The position numbers and the translations under genes are program-made. The notes beneath the pieces are model-generated. The model made no database searches and had not been told where the DNA came from. It saw nothing but the letters and a program-made list of their open reading frames with translations. Of a stretch of 52,991 bases of DNA, positions 1 to 8,122 are shown in pieces (positions within the stretch are counted from its first letter, which is position 1; every line of letters begins with the position of its first letter). The stretch lies in contig NZ_HE611054.1 in NCBI RefSeq assembly GCF_000285575.1, positions 44,678-97,668 of the forward strand, in the 5' to 3' direction. The DNA is from Clostridium senegalense JC122 (GTDB lineage: Bacteria > Bacillota > Clostridia > Clostridiales > Clostridiaceae).

Positions 1-51
1 ATTTTGTTGCTTTGTTGCATTTTTTGTCATCACTGCCTGACGACAATATTT

Positions 52-80
52 ATTATAGTGTAATATCAAACTATTGTCAA
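52..80 (-). promoter_or_regulatory. Perfect sigma-A promoter reading out of the left edge
   Basis: On the minus strand there is TTGACA (75-80), a 17-base spacer and TATAAT (52-57), an exact consensus match. The bases just after the -10 (TATAATAAAT then TTGTCG) are the same as those after the promoter of the tRNA-Pro gene at 37758. I infer that a stable RNA (tRNA or rRNA operon) starts about 10 bases on and continues beyond the left edge. The rest of 81-340 is AT-rich and shows no gene. Confidence 0.8.
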
Positions 81-340
81 CAGTTTTTTTATAACATGCA
101 ATTTTCCTTTAACGCTAGTATTTTCAACGTTTAGTAAACTTTGGTTTTTTGTCAGAATTTTTAAACTTATTTTTTTCTGAATTGTTTTATGTGATTTTAT
201 TCATTTTCACTATGAATCTTCTAGGTTTCAAAGGTAAATTTGCATTTTATATTTTTTATCATTCTTATTTTAAGCCTTAATATATGATTAGGAATTATAT
301 ACTTATATTGTGCAAAAATTCAAAATTTAAACTACAAGTT

Positions 341-366
341 AAAAAAAAGAGTGTTCAACACTCTTT
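341..366 (-). terminator. Terminator of the S1-domain gene
   Basis: The hairpin arms AAGAGTGTT/AACACTCTT are followed on the minus strand by eight T. It lies just after the stop of the S1-domain gene. Confidence 0.85.
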
Positions 367-375
367 TATTTTATA

Positions 376-783
376 TTAATAACTTTTTTTATTGTAGCCA
401 CGGCCTTTATTATCTTGACTTCTTTTTAAATCTTGAAATCTTTCTTCACTGTCTTTTAGAAATTTAGACATTCTATCCTCAAATGAAGAAGATCCACTTT
501 TCGATTTTTCCTTATCCCAATCTATTTCCATAGGTTTGCAAGATTTTTTAGGTACTCCCGCTTGCTTTATAGATAAACTCATTTTTCCATTGTCATCAAC
601 TGAAATTACTTTCACTTTAACAACATCATTTTCTTTTAGATGTTCTCTAACATCCTTTACAAATACATCTGATACTTCCGAAATATGGACAAGACCTGTT
701 TTTCCTTCCACTTCAACAAAAGCACCAAAATTAGTTATGTTCACTACTTTACCTTCTACTATACTTCCAGCCTTTAAGGTCAT
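376..783 (-). CDS. yabR: S1 RNA-binding domain protein (YabR-like)
   Basis: 135 aa. Residues 4-73 form one S1 (OB-fold) RNA-binding domain, with the typical GAFVEV and GLVHISEVS stretches followed by KVKVISVD. The remaining 60 residues are a hydrophilic Lys/Ser/Asp-rich tail ending in an Arg/Gly/Asn-rich stretch. Family members bind RNA and are probably ribosome- or mRNA-associated; the exact role is not settled. AAGGAGGAG sits 11 bases before the ATG. The gene is last in the co-oriented yabP-yabQ-divIC series, its usual place in Firmicutes. The name is based on domain and position. Confidence 0.88.
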   Translation of the reverse strand: MTLKAGSIVEGKVVNITNFGAFVEVEGKTGLVHISEVSDVFVKDVREHLKENDVVKVKVISVDDNGKMSLSIKQAGVPKKSCKPMEIDWDKEKSKSGSSSFEDRMSKFLKDSEERFQDLKRSQDNKGRGYNKKSY

Positions 784-866
784 ATTAAAAAGACTCCTCC
801 TTAAATAATGTTTTAATTTATATATTATGTCATCTACAGTATATTACGCTATAAACAACATAAAGT

Positions 867-1148
867 CTATTTTTCACTTACACTGTTGTCTATTACAGGA
901 GTCTCACCGTCTTTAATAAGTCCTAGTTTTTCTCTAGCCAATTTTTCAATATACTTATCGGTTTTGGATAGCTCAACTTCATCCTGTAATTTTTTATTTT
1001 CTTTTTTTAATCTGTCGTGTTCTACAGTGTAGTTTGTTAGTTCTTTATTCTGCCTATGCATTATAACCTGTTGTTGAATTAAAACGTAAGATATATATAT
1101 ACCTAAACATCCTAAAATTATATATTTACATTTTTTATTTTTAAACAC
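867..1148 (-). CDS. divIC: Septum formation initiator DivIC/FtsB family
   Basis: About 93 aa. A short basic N-terminus precedes one membrane segment (about residues 8-27), then a Glu/Lys-rich coiled coil rich in KKENKKLQ-type heptads, and a conserved-type ending with EKLAREKLGLIKDGE. This is the single-pass divisome protein that pairs with FtsL and DivIB. The frame is also open from GTG codons at 1160 and 1157. The GTG at 1148 is preferred because GGGTGGTGAG lies just upstream of it and the two earlier GTGs fall inside that ribosome binding site. It lies between yabQ and the S1 gene, as in related genomes. Confidence 0.88.
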   Translation of the reverse strand: MFKNKKCKYIILGCLGIYISYVLIQQQVIMHRQNKELTNYTVEHDRLKKENKKLQDEVELSKTDKYIEKLAREKLGLIKDGETPVIDNSVSEK

Positions 1149-1284
1149 AATACTCACCACCCATAGACAAATAAAAAATAAGTACTAAGAATATATTTGC
1201 AATTATAAAAAATTAAAATATACTTATCATTAACATATAAGTATATTTTAATTTGTATTGTTCATTTGTTCAAGATGTTTTATG

Positions 1285-1683
1285 TTAATTTTTTATTTTT
1301 CCTTTTACTCTATTTAAACAAATTCTTACAGGATAAGACAAAATATAAAAAATTCTTCTTATAAACGTTGATATTCCATACATTACCTGTCTTAACATGT
1401 CTATAAACGTTCTGCTAATAAATTTTATATAAATAAATAAACCTAGTGCAATATATATAAAAATATTAAAATCCATGTATGCATAATTAGTGTACATCAT
1501 AAATAAGAACACTATAGATCCTGTAGCTGTCCAAAATAATATGTCCTGAATAGTTGTTATTATTTTACCAACATCTTCAAATCCACGAATTATTCTGTAA
1601 ATATCGAAAAGTACTCCTATTATCATACCACTTAAAATGCTAAAAATTAAGAGTGATACTTGTCTCTCCATTGTAAATAACAT
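1285..1683 (-). CDS. yabQ: Spore cortex biosynthesis protein YabQ
   Basis: 132 aa membrane protein. Hydrophobic segments lie at about residues 8-27, 45-65 and 72-88, followed by a basic C-terminus. The early FDIYRIIRGF stretch is typical of YabQ, a protein of the mother-cell side of the forespore membrane needed for cortex formation in Bacillus. Only 5 bases separate it from yabP, so the two are co-transcribed. In Bacillus the pair is under sigma-E. I did not find a convincing sigma-E site here. Confidence 0.9.
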   Translation of the reverse strand: MLFTMERQVSLLIFSILSGMIIGVLFDIYRIIRGFEDVGKIITTIQDILFWTATGSIVFLFMMYTNYAYMDFNIFIYIALGLFIYIKFISRTFIDMLRQVMYGISTFIRRIFYILSYPVRICLNRVKGKIKN

Positions 1684-1688
1684 AATTG

Positions 1689-1982
1689 TTACCTAAAAAG
1701 CTTTGATAAAGCCCCTTTTCCCTTTCTTGGTTTTTTTTCATCGCTTGTGTATACAATATATGTTATTTTGCCACTAATCATAACATCTCCATTTTGCACA
1801 TCTAGTTTATTCATTTTTAAATTTTCGCCTCTTATGTCCATTGCACCCAAAACAGTGTTTAAAAGTATTTGTTCTTCATCAAAACTTATAATTTCTTCAA
1901 CACCATCTATGGTCATTCTTTTTCTTGAGTCTAAGGTTAAGTAACTTTTTTTATCTTCAATTTTATTATTTTTATTTTCCAT
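1689..1982 (-). CDS. yabP: Sporulation protein YabP
   Basis: 97 aa. It belongs to the YabP/YqfC family, with the family pattern LTLDSRKRMTIDGVEEIISF then ...GDVMISGKI. Members are small sporulation proteins linked to YabQ and spore cortex or coat formation. GGGAGG lies 5 bases before the ATG. The tail is Lys-rich. It is first of the yabP-yabQ pair. Confidence 0.9.
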   Translation of the reverse strand: MENKNNKIEDKKSYLTLDSRKRMTIDGVEEIISFDEEQILLNTVLGAMDIRGENLKMNKLDVQNGDVMISGKITYIVYTSDEKKPRKGKGALSKLFR

Positions 1983-2072
1983 ATAATCCTCCCTGAATAC
2001 TTACTCCCTATTAATAAATATTGTATTCATTCAAGATATATGCAAACAAATATAATTTTTTAATATAAATTA

Positions 2073-2333
2073 CTACTCTTTATCTTCTTCACCAGATATA
2101 ATTTCATACATATTTTTAGCATCTTCTTTTGTAACATGACTTGCTATATTTATAATTCTTGCTTTTAACACTTGTGTTGCAAACTGTATTTCAATTATAT
2201 CCCCTTCTTTAACTACTGTTCCTGGCTTTGCTACTTTCCCATTTATTAAAACTCTTTGGTTTTCACAAACTTCTTTTGCAACTGTTCTTCTTTTTATTAT
2301 TCTAGAAACTTTTAAATACTTATCTAATCTCAT
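2073..2333 (-). CDS. rqcP: S4-domain RNA-binding protein RqcP (YabO/Hsp15-like)
   Basis: 86 aa. A single S4 RNA-binding fold covers nearly the whole protein (MRLDKYLKVSRIIKRRTVAK, then VLINGKVAKPG...VKEGD). The family recognises the peptidyl-tRNA-obstructed 50S subunit. RqcP works with RqcH in Ala-tail ribosome quality control in Bacillus. The frame is open from a GTG at 2342, but the ATG at 2333 has GAGGTGGG at the right distance and gives the standard MRLDKYLKV start. It lies between hup and yabP, its usual place. Confidence 0.92.
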   Translation of the reverse strand: MRLDKYLKVSRIIKRRTVAKEVCENQRVLINGKVAKPGTVVKEGDIIEIQFATQVLKARIINIASHVTKEDAKNMYEIISGEEDKE

Positions 2334-2386
2334 TCTTCCCACCTCAAAATTAATATTATATATTTATTATAATTGCTTTTGTATAT

Positions 2387-2418
2387 AAAAAAAACCTAGA
2401 ACTAAATCCAGGTTTTTT
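2387..2418 (-). terminator. Terminator after hup
   Basis: The hairpin AAAAAACCT...AGGTTTTTT lies between hup and rqcP, with a T run on the minus strand. Confidence 0.75.
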
Positions 2419-2437
2419 CTTTTAAATTTATAATAAA

Positions 2438-2713
2438 TTATTTATTTACTATATCTTTAAATTCTTTTCCAGCTTTAAATACTGGTGCTTTTGATGCTGG
2501 TATATCTATTTCTTCTTTAGTTCTTGGGTTTCTTCCTTTTCTAGCTGCTCTTTCTCTAGTTTCGAAAGTTCCGAATCCTACTAATTGAACCTTTTCTCCT
2601 TTTGATAATGCCTCTTCAACACTCTCTATGAATGCTTTTAAAGCAGTCTCTGCATCCTTCTTTGTTAAACCTGATTTTTCTGCCATATTTGTAACTAATT
2701 CTAATTTGTTCAC
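2438..2713 (-). CDS. hup: DNA-binding protein HU
   Basis: 91 aa, the normal HU length. It carries the signature GFGTFETRERAARKGRNP (residues about 46-63) and the N-terminal MNKLELVTNMAEKSGLTKKD helix pair. It is a histone-like nucleoid protein that dimerises and bends DNA. It starts with GTG, with AAGGAGG 8 bases upstream; no ATG is available. It has its own terminator, so it is probably strongly expressed alone. Confidence 0.97.
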   Translation of the reverse strand: MNKLELVTNMAEKSGLTKKDAETALKAFIESVEEALSKGEKVQLVGFGTFETRERAARKGRNPRTKEEIDIPASKAPVFKAGKEFKDIVNK

Positions 2714-2845
2714 GATTGTACCTCCTTAATATTAAAACGCTTCTTCATTCACAACTTCATTTATCGTTGAGTATAAGATAGCATATTATAAACATGTTTT
2801 GCAAATAATTTCTGCTTTTTTATTTATTGTAAAAGTATTTAATAT

Positions 2846-4291
2846 TTACATACGTTTAGCTTCTTCCCATAACTCATCCATTTCTTCAAGAGTCATATCT
2901 AAAAGATCTAAACCTTTTTTTATTGCACACTCTTCTATAAACTTAAAGCGATTTATAAATTTATCTATAGTATAATTTAATGCAATTTCTGGGTCTATGT
3001 CAAGAAGTCTAGCAACATTTACCGCAGCAAATATTAAATCACCTACTTCTTCTAGTATTCTTGACTTATTTTCGCCATTATATACATCTTTTACTTCATT
3101 TAACTCTTCAATTACCTTATCCATAGCTGGTTTTACATCTGCCCAATCAAAACCTACTTTTGCAGCCTTGCATTGAACCTTGTCTGCTCTTAAAAGTGCT
3201 GGTAAAACCTTAGGTACGCTTGTAAGTTCATCAGTGTAACTTTTATACTTTTTCTCTTCTTTTTTTATTTCGTCCCAATTTTTTAGAACTTCTTCACTAT
3301 TTTTAACATTTACATTACTGAATATATGTGGATGTCTATTTATCATTTTATTACAAATAGTTTCTATAACATCATTTATGTTAAAATAACCCTCTTCTTT
3401 GCCTATTTGGCTATGGAACACTACTTGCAGTAATACATCTCCAAGTTCTTCTGTAAGTTTCATGTCGTCTTCTTCATCTATAGCTTCTATAACTTCATAA
3501 GTTTCTTCTATTAAACATCTTTTTAATGATTTATGACTTTGTTCTAAATCCCATGGACATCCATCTTCGCTTCTTAGAGTATCCATTATATTTAATAAAT
3601 CATAAAAATCTTTTACTTCCTCTAGTTTTTTAGGTATATAAATTGATGTTAAATAATCTATATCTTCTTGTCTATCAAGCTCATATAATTTTATTTTTCT
3701 TATGCTTTCTAATCCTTTAACCCCAGCTGCTCTTACAAAATATATCTCTGTTTCATCTTTGTAATATTCTAGCAGCGCAAGCTTTGTTTCTGATGCTATA
3801 AATTTATTATATACCTGTGTTATTATAAGTCCTACTCTTTTATCTAAAATTTGATTTTTTATATCAAAAGCGTCTATTATTTTTATCCCATTTATAGGAT
3901 CTAACTTTAAACTTTCCATAACAGCATCAACAAAACTAACTGCTGGTAATATCTCATAGTCTATTTTTAATTCTTCACATTTTTCTATTAGCAATGTTAC
4001 AGAGTTTTCTGCAACTAATGGATGGCCTGGTACTGCATAAACTATATCATTTAAACTATTATGTTTATTTATTATGTCATCAGCTATAGATTTATAAACC
4101 TCATCAAAACTTTCACTGTTTTCATATGCACTATCATAGCTATTAAACTTTACACCTAAAGATTTTAAATATTCTACATTAGGGTGTTTTTCTGTTCTAA
4201 AAAATACATTTTTACTATCTCTTAAAAGCTCTAACGTTCCAATGGTAAGCGCTTCTTTTGCTCCTGGTCCTAATCCTACTATTTTTATCAA
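2846..4291 (-). CDS. mazG: Nucleoside triphosphate pyrophosphohydrolase MazG with N-terminal SAM-methylase-like domain
   Basis: About 481 aa. The N-terminal ~220 residues match the tetrapyrrole/corrin methylase fold (IVGLGPGAKEALTIG, later YAVPGHPLVAE). Two MazG-type domains follow. The first has GCPWDLEQSHKSLKRCLIEE and the metal-binding EELGD; the second has EELNEV and EEVGDLIFA. MazG hydrolyses (d)NTPs to NMP and pyrophosphate, cleaning the nucleotide pool. This fusion is usual in Firmicutes (YabN). The frame is open further upstream (to 4339). The TTG at 4291 gives the family start LIKIVGLGPG and has AGGAG about 10 bases upstream; a GTG at 4300 lies too close to that site. Confidence 0.93.
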   Translation of the reverse strand: MIKIVGLGPGAKEALTIGTLELLRDSKNVFFRTEKHPNVEYLKSLGVKFNSYDSAYENSESFDEVYKSIADDIINKHNSLNDIVYAVPGHPLVAENSVTLLIEKCEELKIDYEILPAVSFVDAVMESLKLDPINGIKIIDAFDIKNQILDKRVGLIITQVYNKFIASETKLALLEYYKDETEIYFVRAAGVKGLESIRKIKLYELDRQEDIDYLTSIYIPKKLEEVKDFYDLLNIMDTLRSEDGCPWDLEQSHKSLKRCLIEETYEVIEAIDEEDDMKLTEELGDVLLQVVFHSQIGKEEGYFNINDVIETICNKMINRHPHIFSNVNVKNSEEVLKNWDEIKKEEKKYKSYTDELTSVPKVLPALLRADKVQCKAAKVGFDWADVKPAMDKVIEELNEVKDVYNGENKSRILEEVGDLIFAAVNVARLLDIDPEIALNYTIDKFINRFKFIEECAIKKGLDLLDMTLEEMDELWEEAKRM

Positions 4292-4314
4292 TTGTTTCAC
4301 GCTCCTGTCTAAGT

Positions 4315-4338
4315 CATAATCAAATAAATAATAGACCA
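4315..4338. repeat. Copy of the 35-bp palindromic element (partial), mazG leader
   Basis: 24 bases identical (as reverse complement) to 23861-23884, part of the dispersed 35-bp palindrome described at 23851. It sits directly before the mazG ribosome binding site. Confidence 0.6.
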
Positions 4339-4380
4339 AATATACTTTGAATCTTTAGTTTATTATTTCTTTTCATATAC

Positions 4381-5916
4381 CTAATTTTTTATAAATTTGC
4401 CTTTAATATCTTCAATCTCAAACACTTTTAATGTTATAATTGCCACTAAATATATTATTACTCCTGCAAAAATAGAAAATAAACATGCTATTGTATTACT
4501 TATTGTATACTTATAGACAGTATTATAGACAAAAACAACTGAAAAAGCCATAAGTAATGTACCAATTGCTGGTTTTAACAAAGTTTCCACTAAATCTATT
4601 TTTGTATTAAAAATTTTTCTAATTTGAATCATATTTAATACAACGGTGACTATATACCCAACCATTGTTCCTATTACTGCACCATATATATTTAAAACAG
4701 TTATAGAAACTAGCATATAGCTAATTACCACCTTTATTATACATCCTATAGCTAAATTATATACTGGTCTTAAATAAGCTCCTACGCTTTGTAATAGCGC
4801 TGTTGTTGTTTGAGTTATTATTACAAAAGGTATTGTTAATGATACAAATTTAAGAATATTATATCCTGCAACATCCTTTAAAAATATTAAATGCATTATA
4901 GGTGCTGCTAGTGTATATAACCCCACTGTACAAGGAAGTGCTATTACAAAAGAAAGTTTAAAGGACATTTCCACTCTACGTTCTAGCTCAAATCTTCTTC
5001 CTGTTGAATATGCTTCTGATATTATAGGTACCAAAGTTGCACATAATGCCATAGATAGAGCTAGTGGTACGTTAGATAATGTTAATGCTTTTCCTGTCAT
5101 TTGTCCATAAAGAATTGCACTTTCTTCTAAAGTAAAACCTGCTACTAATAAACGCTCAGGAACTATTATTGAATCAATAAGTGACATCACAGTACCTACT
5201 GCTGCTCCTATGGAAATAGGTAATGCAGCCTTTGCAATTTCACTTATCATACTTTTAGTTTTTAAATTTTTATTTACTCTTTTTATAGGTCTTTGTCTCA
5301 TATATGCAATAACTAAATATATACTACCTAAAATCCCTCCAATTACTGTTCCTAGTGCTGCACCACCTGCCGCAAAGGCTATTCCTTTAGGTAATAATAA
5401 GTAAGCAAATAAAACTCCTCCTATAACTCTTCCTAACTGTTCAACTATTTGAGATATACCTGTATATGTCATATTCTGCATTCCTTGAAAAAATCCTCTA
5501 AATGTACACATAATACAAACAAATATTGGTGCTATTGATATTGCAAGAAAAGCTATATATGAATTTTGATGCCATTTTAATCCTGTTATTATTGGTTTTG
5601 CAAAGCTAAACATAATAGCTGATGCAACTATTCCTATTGGAATCATAAACATTAGTGTATCTTTTAAAATTCTTTTAGTTCCTTCATAATCATTTTTCGC
5701 ATTAACTTCAGCTATAATTTTAGACATAGCTATTGGTATACCTGATGCTAAAGCTACAAATGTCATATATAAAGGATATGACATTTGGTAGTAACCCATA
5801 CCTTCATCACCTATTAACCCTTGAATAGGTATTCTAAAAAACAGTCCTAAAAACCTTGCAAATATACTTGCAAATCCCAGTATCACAGTACCTTTAACCA
5901 ATGATTGCTTTTTCAT
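4381..5916 (-). CDS. spoVB: Stage V sporulation protein B-like lipid flippase (MOP superfamily)
   Basis: 511 aa with about 12-14 membrane segments and the polysaccharide-transport (MurJ/Wzx) architecture. It starts LVKGTVILGFASIFARFLGLFFR and carries GDEGMGYYQMSYPLY and GIPIAMSKI as in SpoVB. Such proteins move lipid-linked sugar precursors across the membrane; SpoVB is needed for spore cortex formation. The ATG at 5916 is chosen over an upstream in-frame codon (5940) because GGGGGGA lies 6 bases before it. It is co-oriented with mazG and separated by about 90 bases. Confidence 0.9.
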   Translation of the reverse strand: MKKQSLVKGTVILGFASIFARFLGLFFRIPIQGLIGDEGMGYYQMSYPLYMTFVALASGIPIAMSKIIAEVNAKNDYEGTKRILKDTLMFMIPIGIVASAIMFSFAKPIITGLKWHQNSYIAFLAISIAPIFVCIMCTFRGFFQGMQNMTYTGISQIVEQLGRVIGGVLFAYLLLPKGIAFAAGGAALGTVIGGILGSIYLVIAYMRQRPIKRVNKNLKTKSMISEIAKAALPISIGAAVGTVMSLIDSIIVPERLLVAGFTLEESAILYGQMTGKALTLSNVPLALSMALCATLVPIISEAYSTGRRFELERRVEMSFKLSFVIALPCTVGLYTLAAPIMHLIFLKDVAGYNILKFVSLTIPFVIITQTTTALLQSVGAYLRPVYNLAIGCIIKVVISYMLVSITVLNIYGAVIGTMVGYIVTVVLNMIQIRKIFNTKIDLVETLLKPAIGTLLMAFSVVFVYNTVYKYTISNTIACLFSIFAGVIIYLVAIITLKVFEIEDIKGKFIKN

Positions 5917-6163
5917 AATATCCCCCCAATTAGTATTCAACCACTATTTTAAAATAGTAAATTTCAAACTTTAATTTTTATCGTTAAATTTACATCTACG
6001 TTTTAAACCATTTATAAGCAATAAGGTTGTCCTTATTTTAATTTATTTACTATTCAGTGCGTTTATTACTTTAAGTGAAATATTAATGTATTTTTTATTT
6101 TATTTAGCTTGTATGTTTAATACAGTGATTTTTAGTCAATAGTAATAGATGTAGTTGGAAGAC

Positions 6164-6194
6164 AAAAAAATAATGGCATATAAATGCCATTATT
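6164..6194 (-). terminator. Terminator of spoVT
   Basis: The hairpin AATGGCAT/ATGCCATT with a seven-T run on the minus strand overlaps the spoVT stop codon. Confidence 0.85.
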
Positions 6195-6741
6195 GTTCCA
6201 TTTGTTTTCCTAAGAAGGCGGATGCTGTTTCAGCTAATTTTAACTCTAAATCTCCAAATTTTACATTTTCCTCTTTAGAAACTATTATTACTGCTCCAAT
6301 AGCATCGCCTTCTGCTATTATAGGGCTAATAACTTGAGATTTATATGTATTTTCATCTTCACTTTCATATAATGGTATAACTTTTTCTGATCCTTCGCCT
6401 AAAATTACAGCTCTACGACCTTCCATTAAGTTTTCCACTTCATTAGTAACTTTTTTATCCATATATTCTTTTTTAGAACATCCACTTACAGATATTATGC
6501 TATCCTTATCTGCAACAATTACTATATTACCTATTGTTTGTTGAAGTGCTTCTGCATATTCTTTTGAGAATTCACTTAATTCTTCTATTGGAGAATATTT
6601 TTTTAATATAACTCCACCTTCTCTATCTGTAAATATTTCTAATGGATCTCCTTCTCTTATTCTAAGAGTTCTTCTTATTTCTTTAGGGATAACTACACGA
6701 CCTAAATCATCTATTCTTCTTACTATTCCTGTTGCCTTCAT
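6190..6741 (-). CDS. spoVT: Stage V sporulation protein T, forespore transcription regulator
   Basis: 183 aa. Residues 1-50 form an AbrB-type swapped-hairpin DNA-binding domain (KATGIVRRIDDLGRVVIPKE). Residues about 55-180 form a GAF-like sensor domain. SpoVT adjusts sigma-G-dependent genes in the forespore. The ATG at 6741 has GAGGAGG 8 bases upstream; a TTG one codon earlier is not needed. A sigma-G-like promoter precedes it. Confidence 0.96.
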   Translation of the reverse strand: MKATGIVRRIDDLGRVVIPKEIRRTLRIREGDPLEIFTDREGGVILKKYSPIEELSEFSKEYAEALQQTIGNIVIVADKDSIISVSGCSKKEYMDKKVTNEVENLMEGRRAVILGEGSEKVIPLYESEDENTYKSQVISPIIAEGDAIGAVIIVSKEENVKFGDLELKLAETASAFLGKQMEQ

Positions 6742-6787
6742 CAATGATTCCTCCTCTTTTGAAGTTAATTGTTTTATATTATGCTAT

Positions 6788-6818
6788 TATTATCCTTCTA
6801 AATTTGAAATTTTATACA
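6788..6818 (-). promoter_or_regulatory. Candidate sigma-G (forespore) promoter of spoVT
   Basis: On the minus strand: TGTATA (6813-6818), 18-base spacer, GATAATA (6788-6794). This is close to the sigma-G consensus (TGNATA / CATACTA). In Bacillus spoVT is sigma-G dependent, which supports the reading. Confidence 0.5.
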
Positions 6819-6844
6819 CATTTATAAAAATTTCATTTTAAATG

Positions 6845-6882
6845 AAAAAAAGAAGCTATAACTACAGTTATAACCTCTTTTT
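6845..6882 (-). terminator. Terminator of prsA
   Basis: The hairpin AAGAGGTTATAACT.../...AGTTATAGCTTCTT is followed by seven T on the minus strand, just after the prsA stop. Confidence 0.8.
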
Positions 6883-6889
6883 ATTTATA

Positions 6890-7945
6890 TTATTTTAAAT
6901 TTTTTTCATATGTTTTTATATTAGCTTCTTTTTGCCACTTTTCTGCTGTTTCATTCCAAGTAGTTTCTTCTTTTTGTTTTTGAAGTTCTGTTTTTATTTC
7001 TTCTTTTACTTTATCAAACGCTTTAACTGGATACTCTTGTTTATCATAACATTTAATAATATGATATCCCCATTGAGTATGAACTGGTGCTGTAGTGTAA
7101 CTTCCTTTTGTTAATGGTTTTGCAAATTGCATAAACGTAGCATCAAATCCAGAGTTTTCAAATTCAACCCAACCTAAATCTTCAAATCTATTAGCAGAAG
7201 TTTGTGCGTCTTCTTTTTTACTATCATCTGTTTTTGCTGCATCTTTTTCTGCTTGTTTAGCTTTAATATCTTCTCCTACTGCATCAAAATCTTCACCTTT
7301 TTTTAATCTCTCTATTACAGCATTAGCTTCTTCTTCTGTTCCAACTAATATATGTTTAAGATTTGTTTTGTTTGGTTGCTCTGTGTATTTATCCATATTA
7401 GAATCATAATGAGCCTTAATTTCTTCATCAGTTACCTTAACATCTTTAACTACCGCATCATGAACTTTATCATATATCAATTTATTTCTTATATTATTTT
7501 TTAAACTTTCTTCTGTTTCTCCAGTTTGTTGTAAAGCAGCTTTAAATTTATCTTCACTATCAAAAGAATCAGTTATAGTTTTATATTCTTTATCTATTTC
7601 AGTTTTAAATTCTTCTTCTGTTGGCATAACTTTTAGTTCTGTAGCCTTGTTTTGTAATATTTTTTCTCCTACAATTTGGTTTAACATCTGAGTTCTGTAT
7701 TGAGTTAAAAGAGTTTTTCCTTCTTCAGATTTTAGGTAATCTTCACCTTTTTCTTTAGTTATTTGAGATTCTATAGATTTCATTCTAGCATCTACTTCGG
7801 ACCTTTTTATTTTCTCCCCATTAATTTTTGCAACAGTTGACTTAGCAACACCTTCTGGAGTTCTTTCTATTAAATTACATCCTACTAAAGAAGTTGTCAT
7901 TGCAGCTATCAAGCATGTAGCTACTATTTTTTTAACACTTTTCAC
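6890..7945 (-). CDS. prsA: PrsA-type lipoprotein foldase (peptidylprolyl isomerase)
   Basis: 351 aa. The N-terminal signal peptide ends in the lipobox LVGC (about residue 23), so it is a membrane-anchored lipoprotein on the outer face. A SurA-like N-terminal region (about 30-190) precedes a parvulin PPIase domain (NLKHILVGTEEEA ... DLGWVEFENSG ... THTQWGYHIIK, roughly 195-320) with a Lys/Asp-rich insertion. It folds exported proteins. The start is the GTG at 7945, with GGAGG 7 bases upstream; longer in-frame starts (to 7969) would spoil the signal peptide. Confidence 0.93.
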   Translation of the reverse strand: MKSVKKIVATCLIAAMTTSLVGCNLIERTPEGVAKSTVAKINGEKIKRSEVDARMKSIESQITKEKGEDYLKSEEGKTLLTQYRTQMLNQIVGEKILQNKATELKVMPTEEEFKTEIDKEYKTITDSFDSEDKFKAALQQTGETEESLKNNIRNKLIYDKVHDAVVKDVKVTDEEIKAHYDSNMDKYTEQPNKTNLKHILVGTEEEANAVIERLKKGEDFDAVGEDIKAKQAEKDAAKTDDSKKEDAQTSANRFEDLGWVEFENSGFDATFMQFAKPLTKGSYTTAPVHTQWGYHIIKCYDKQEYPVKAFDKVKEEIKTELQKQKEETTWNETAEKWQKEANIKTYEKNLK

Positions 7946-8122
7946 AATTAATCCTCCATTCAAAATCATCTAGTCATTATATAAACATCTATTTAAATAA
8001 AATTCCTCTGATTATTTTAATTTATTTTTATTTCATATGTGTGACATTTGATTTTATTTTAGCATAAAACTTTATATTTTAAAACATTTACCATTTATAC
8101 AATTTTATGTTTTGTAACTTTA

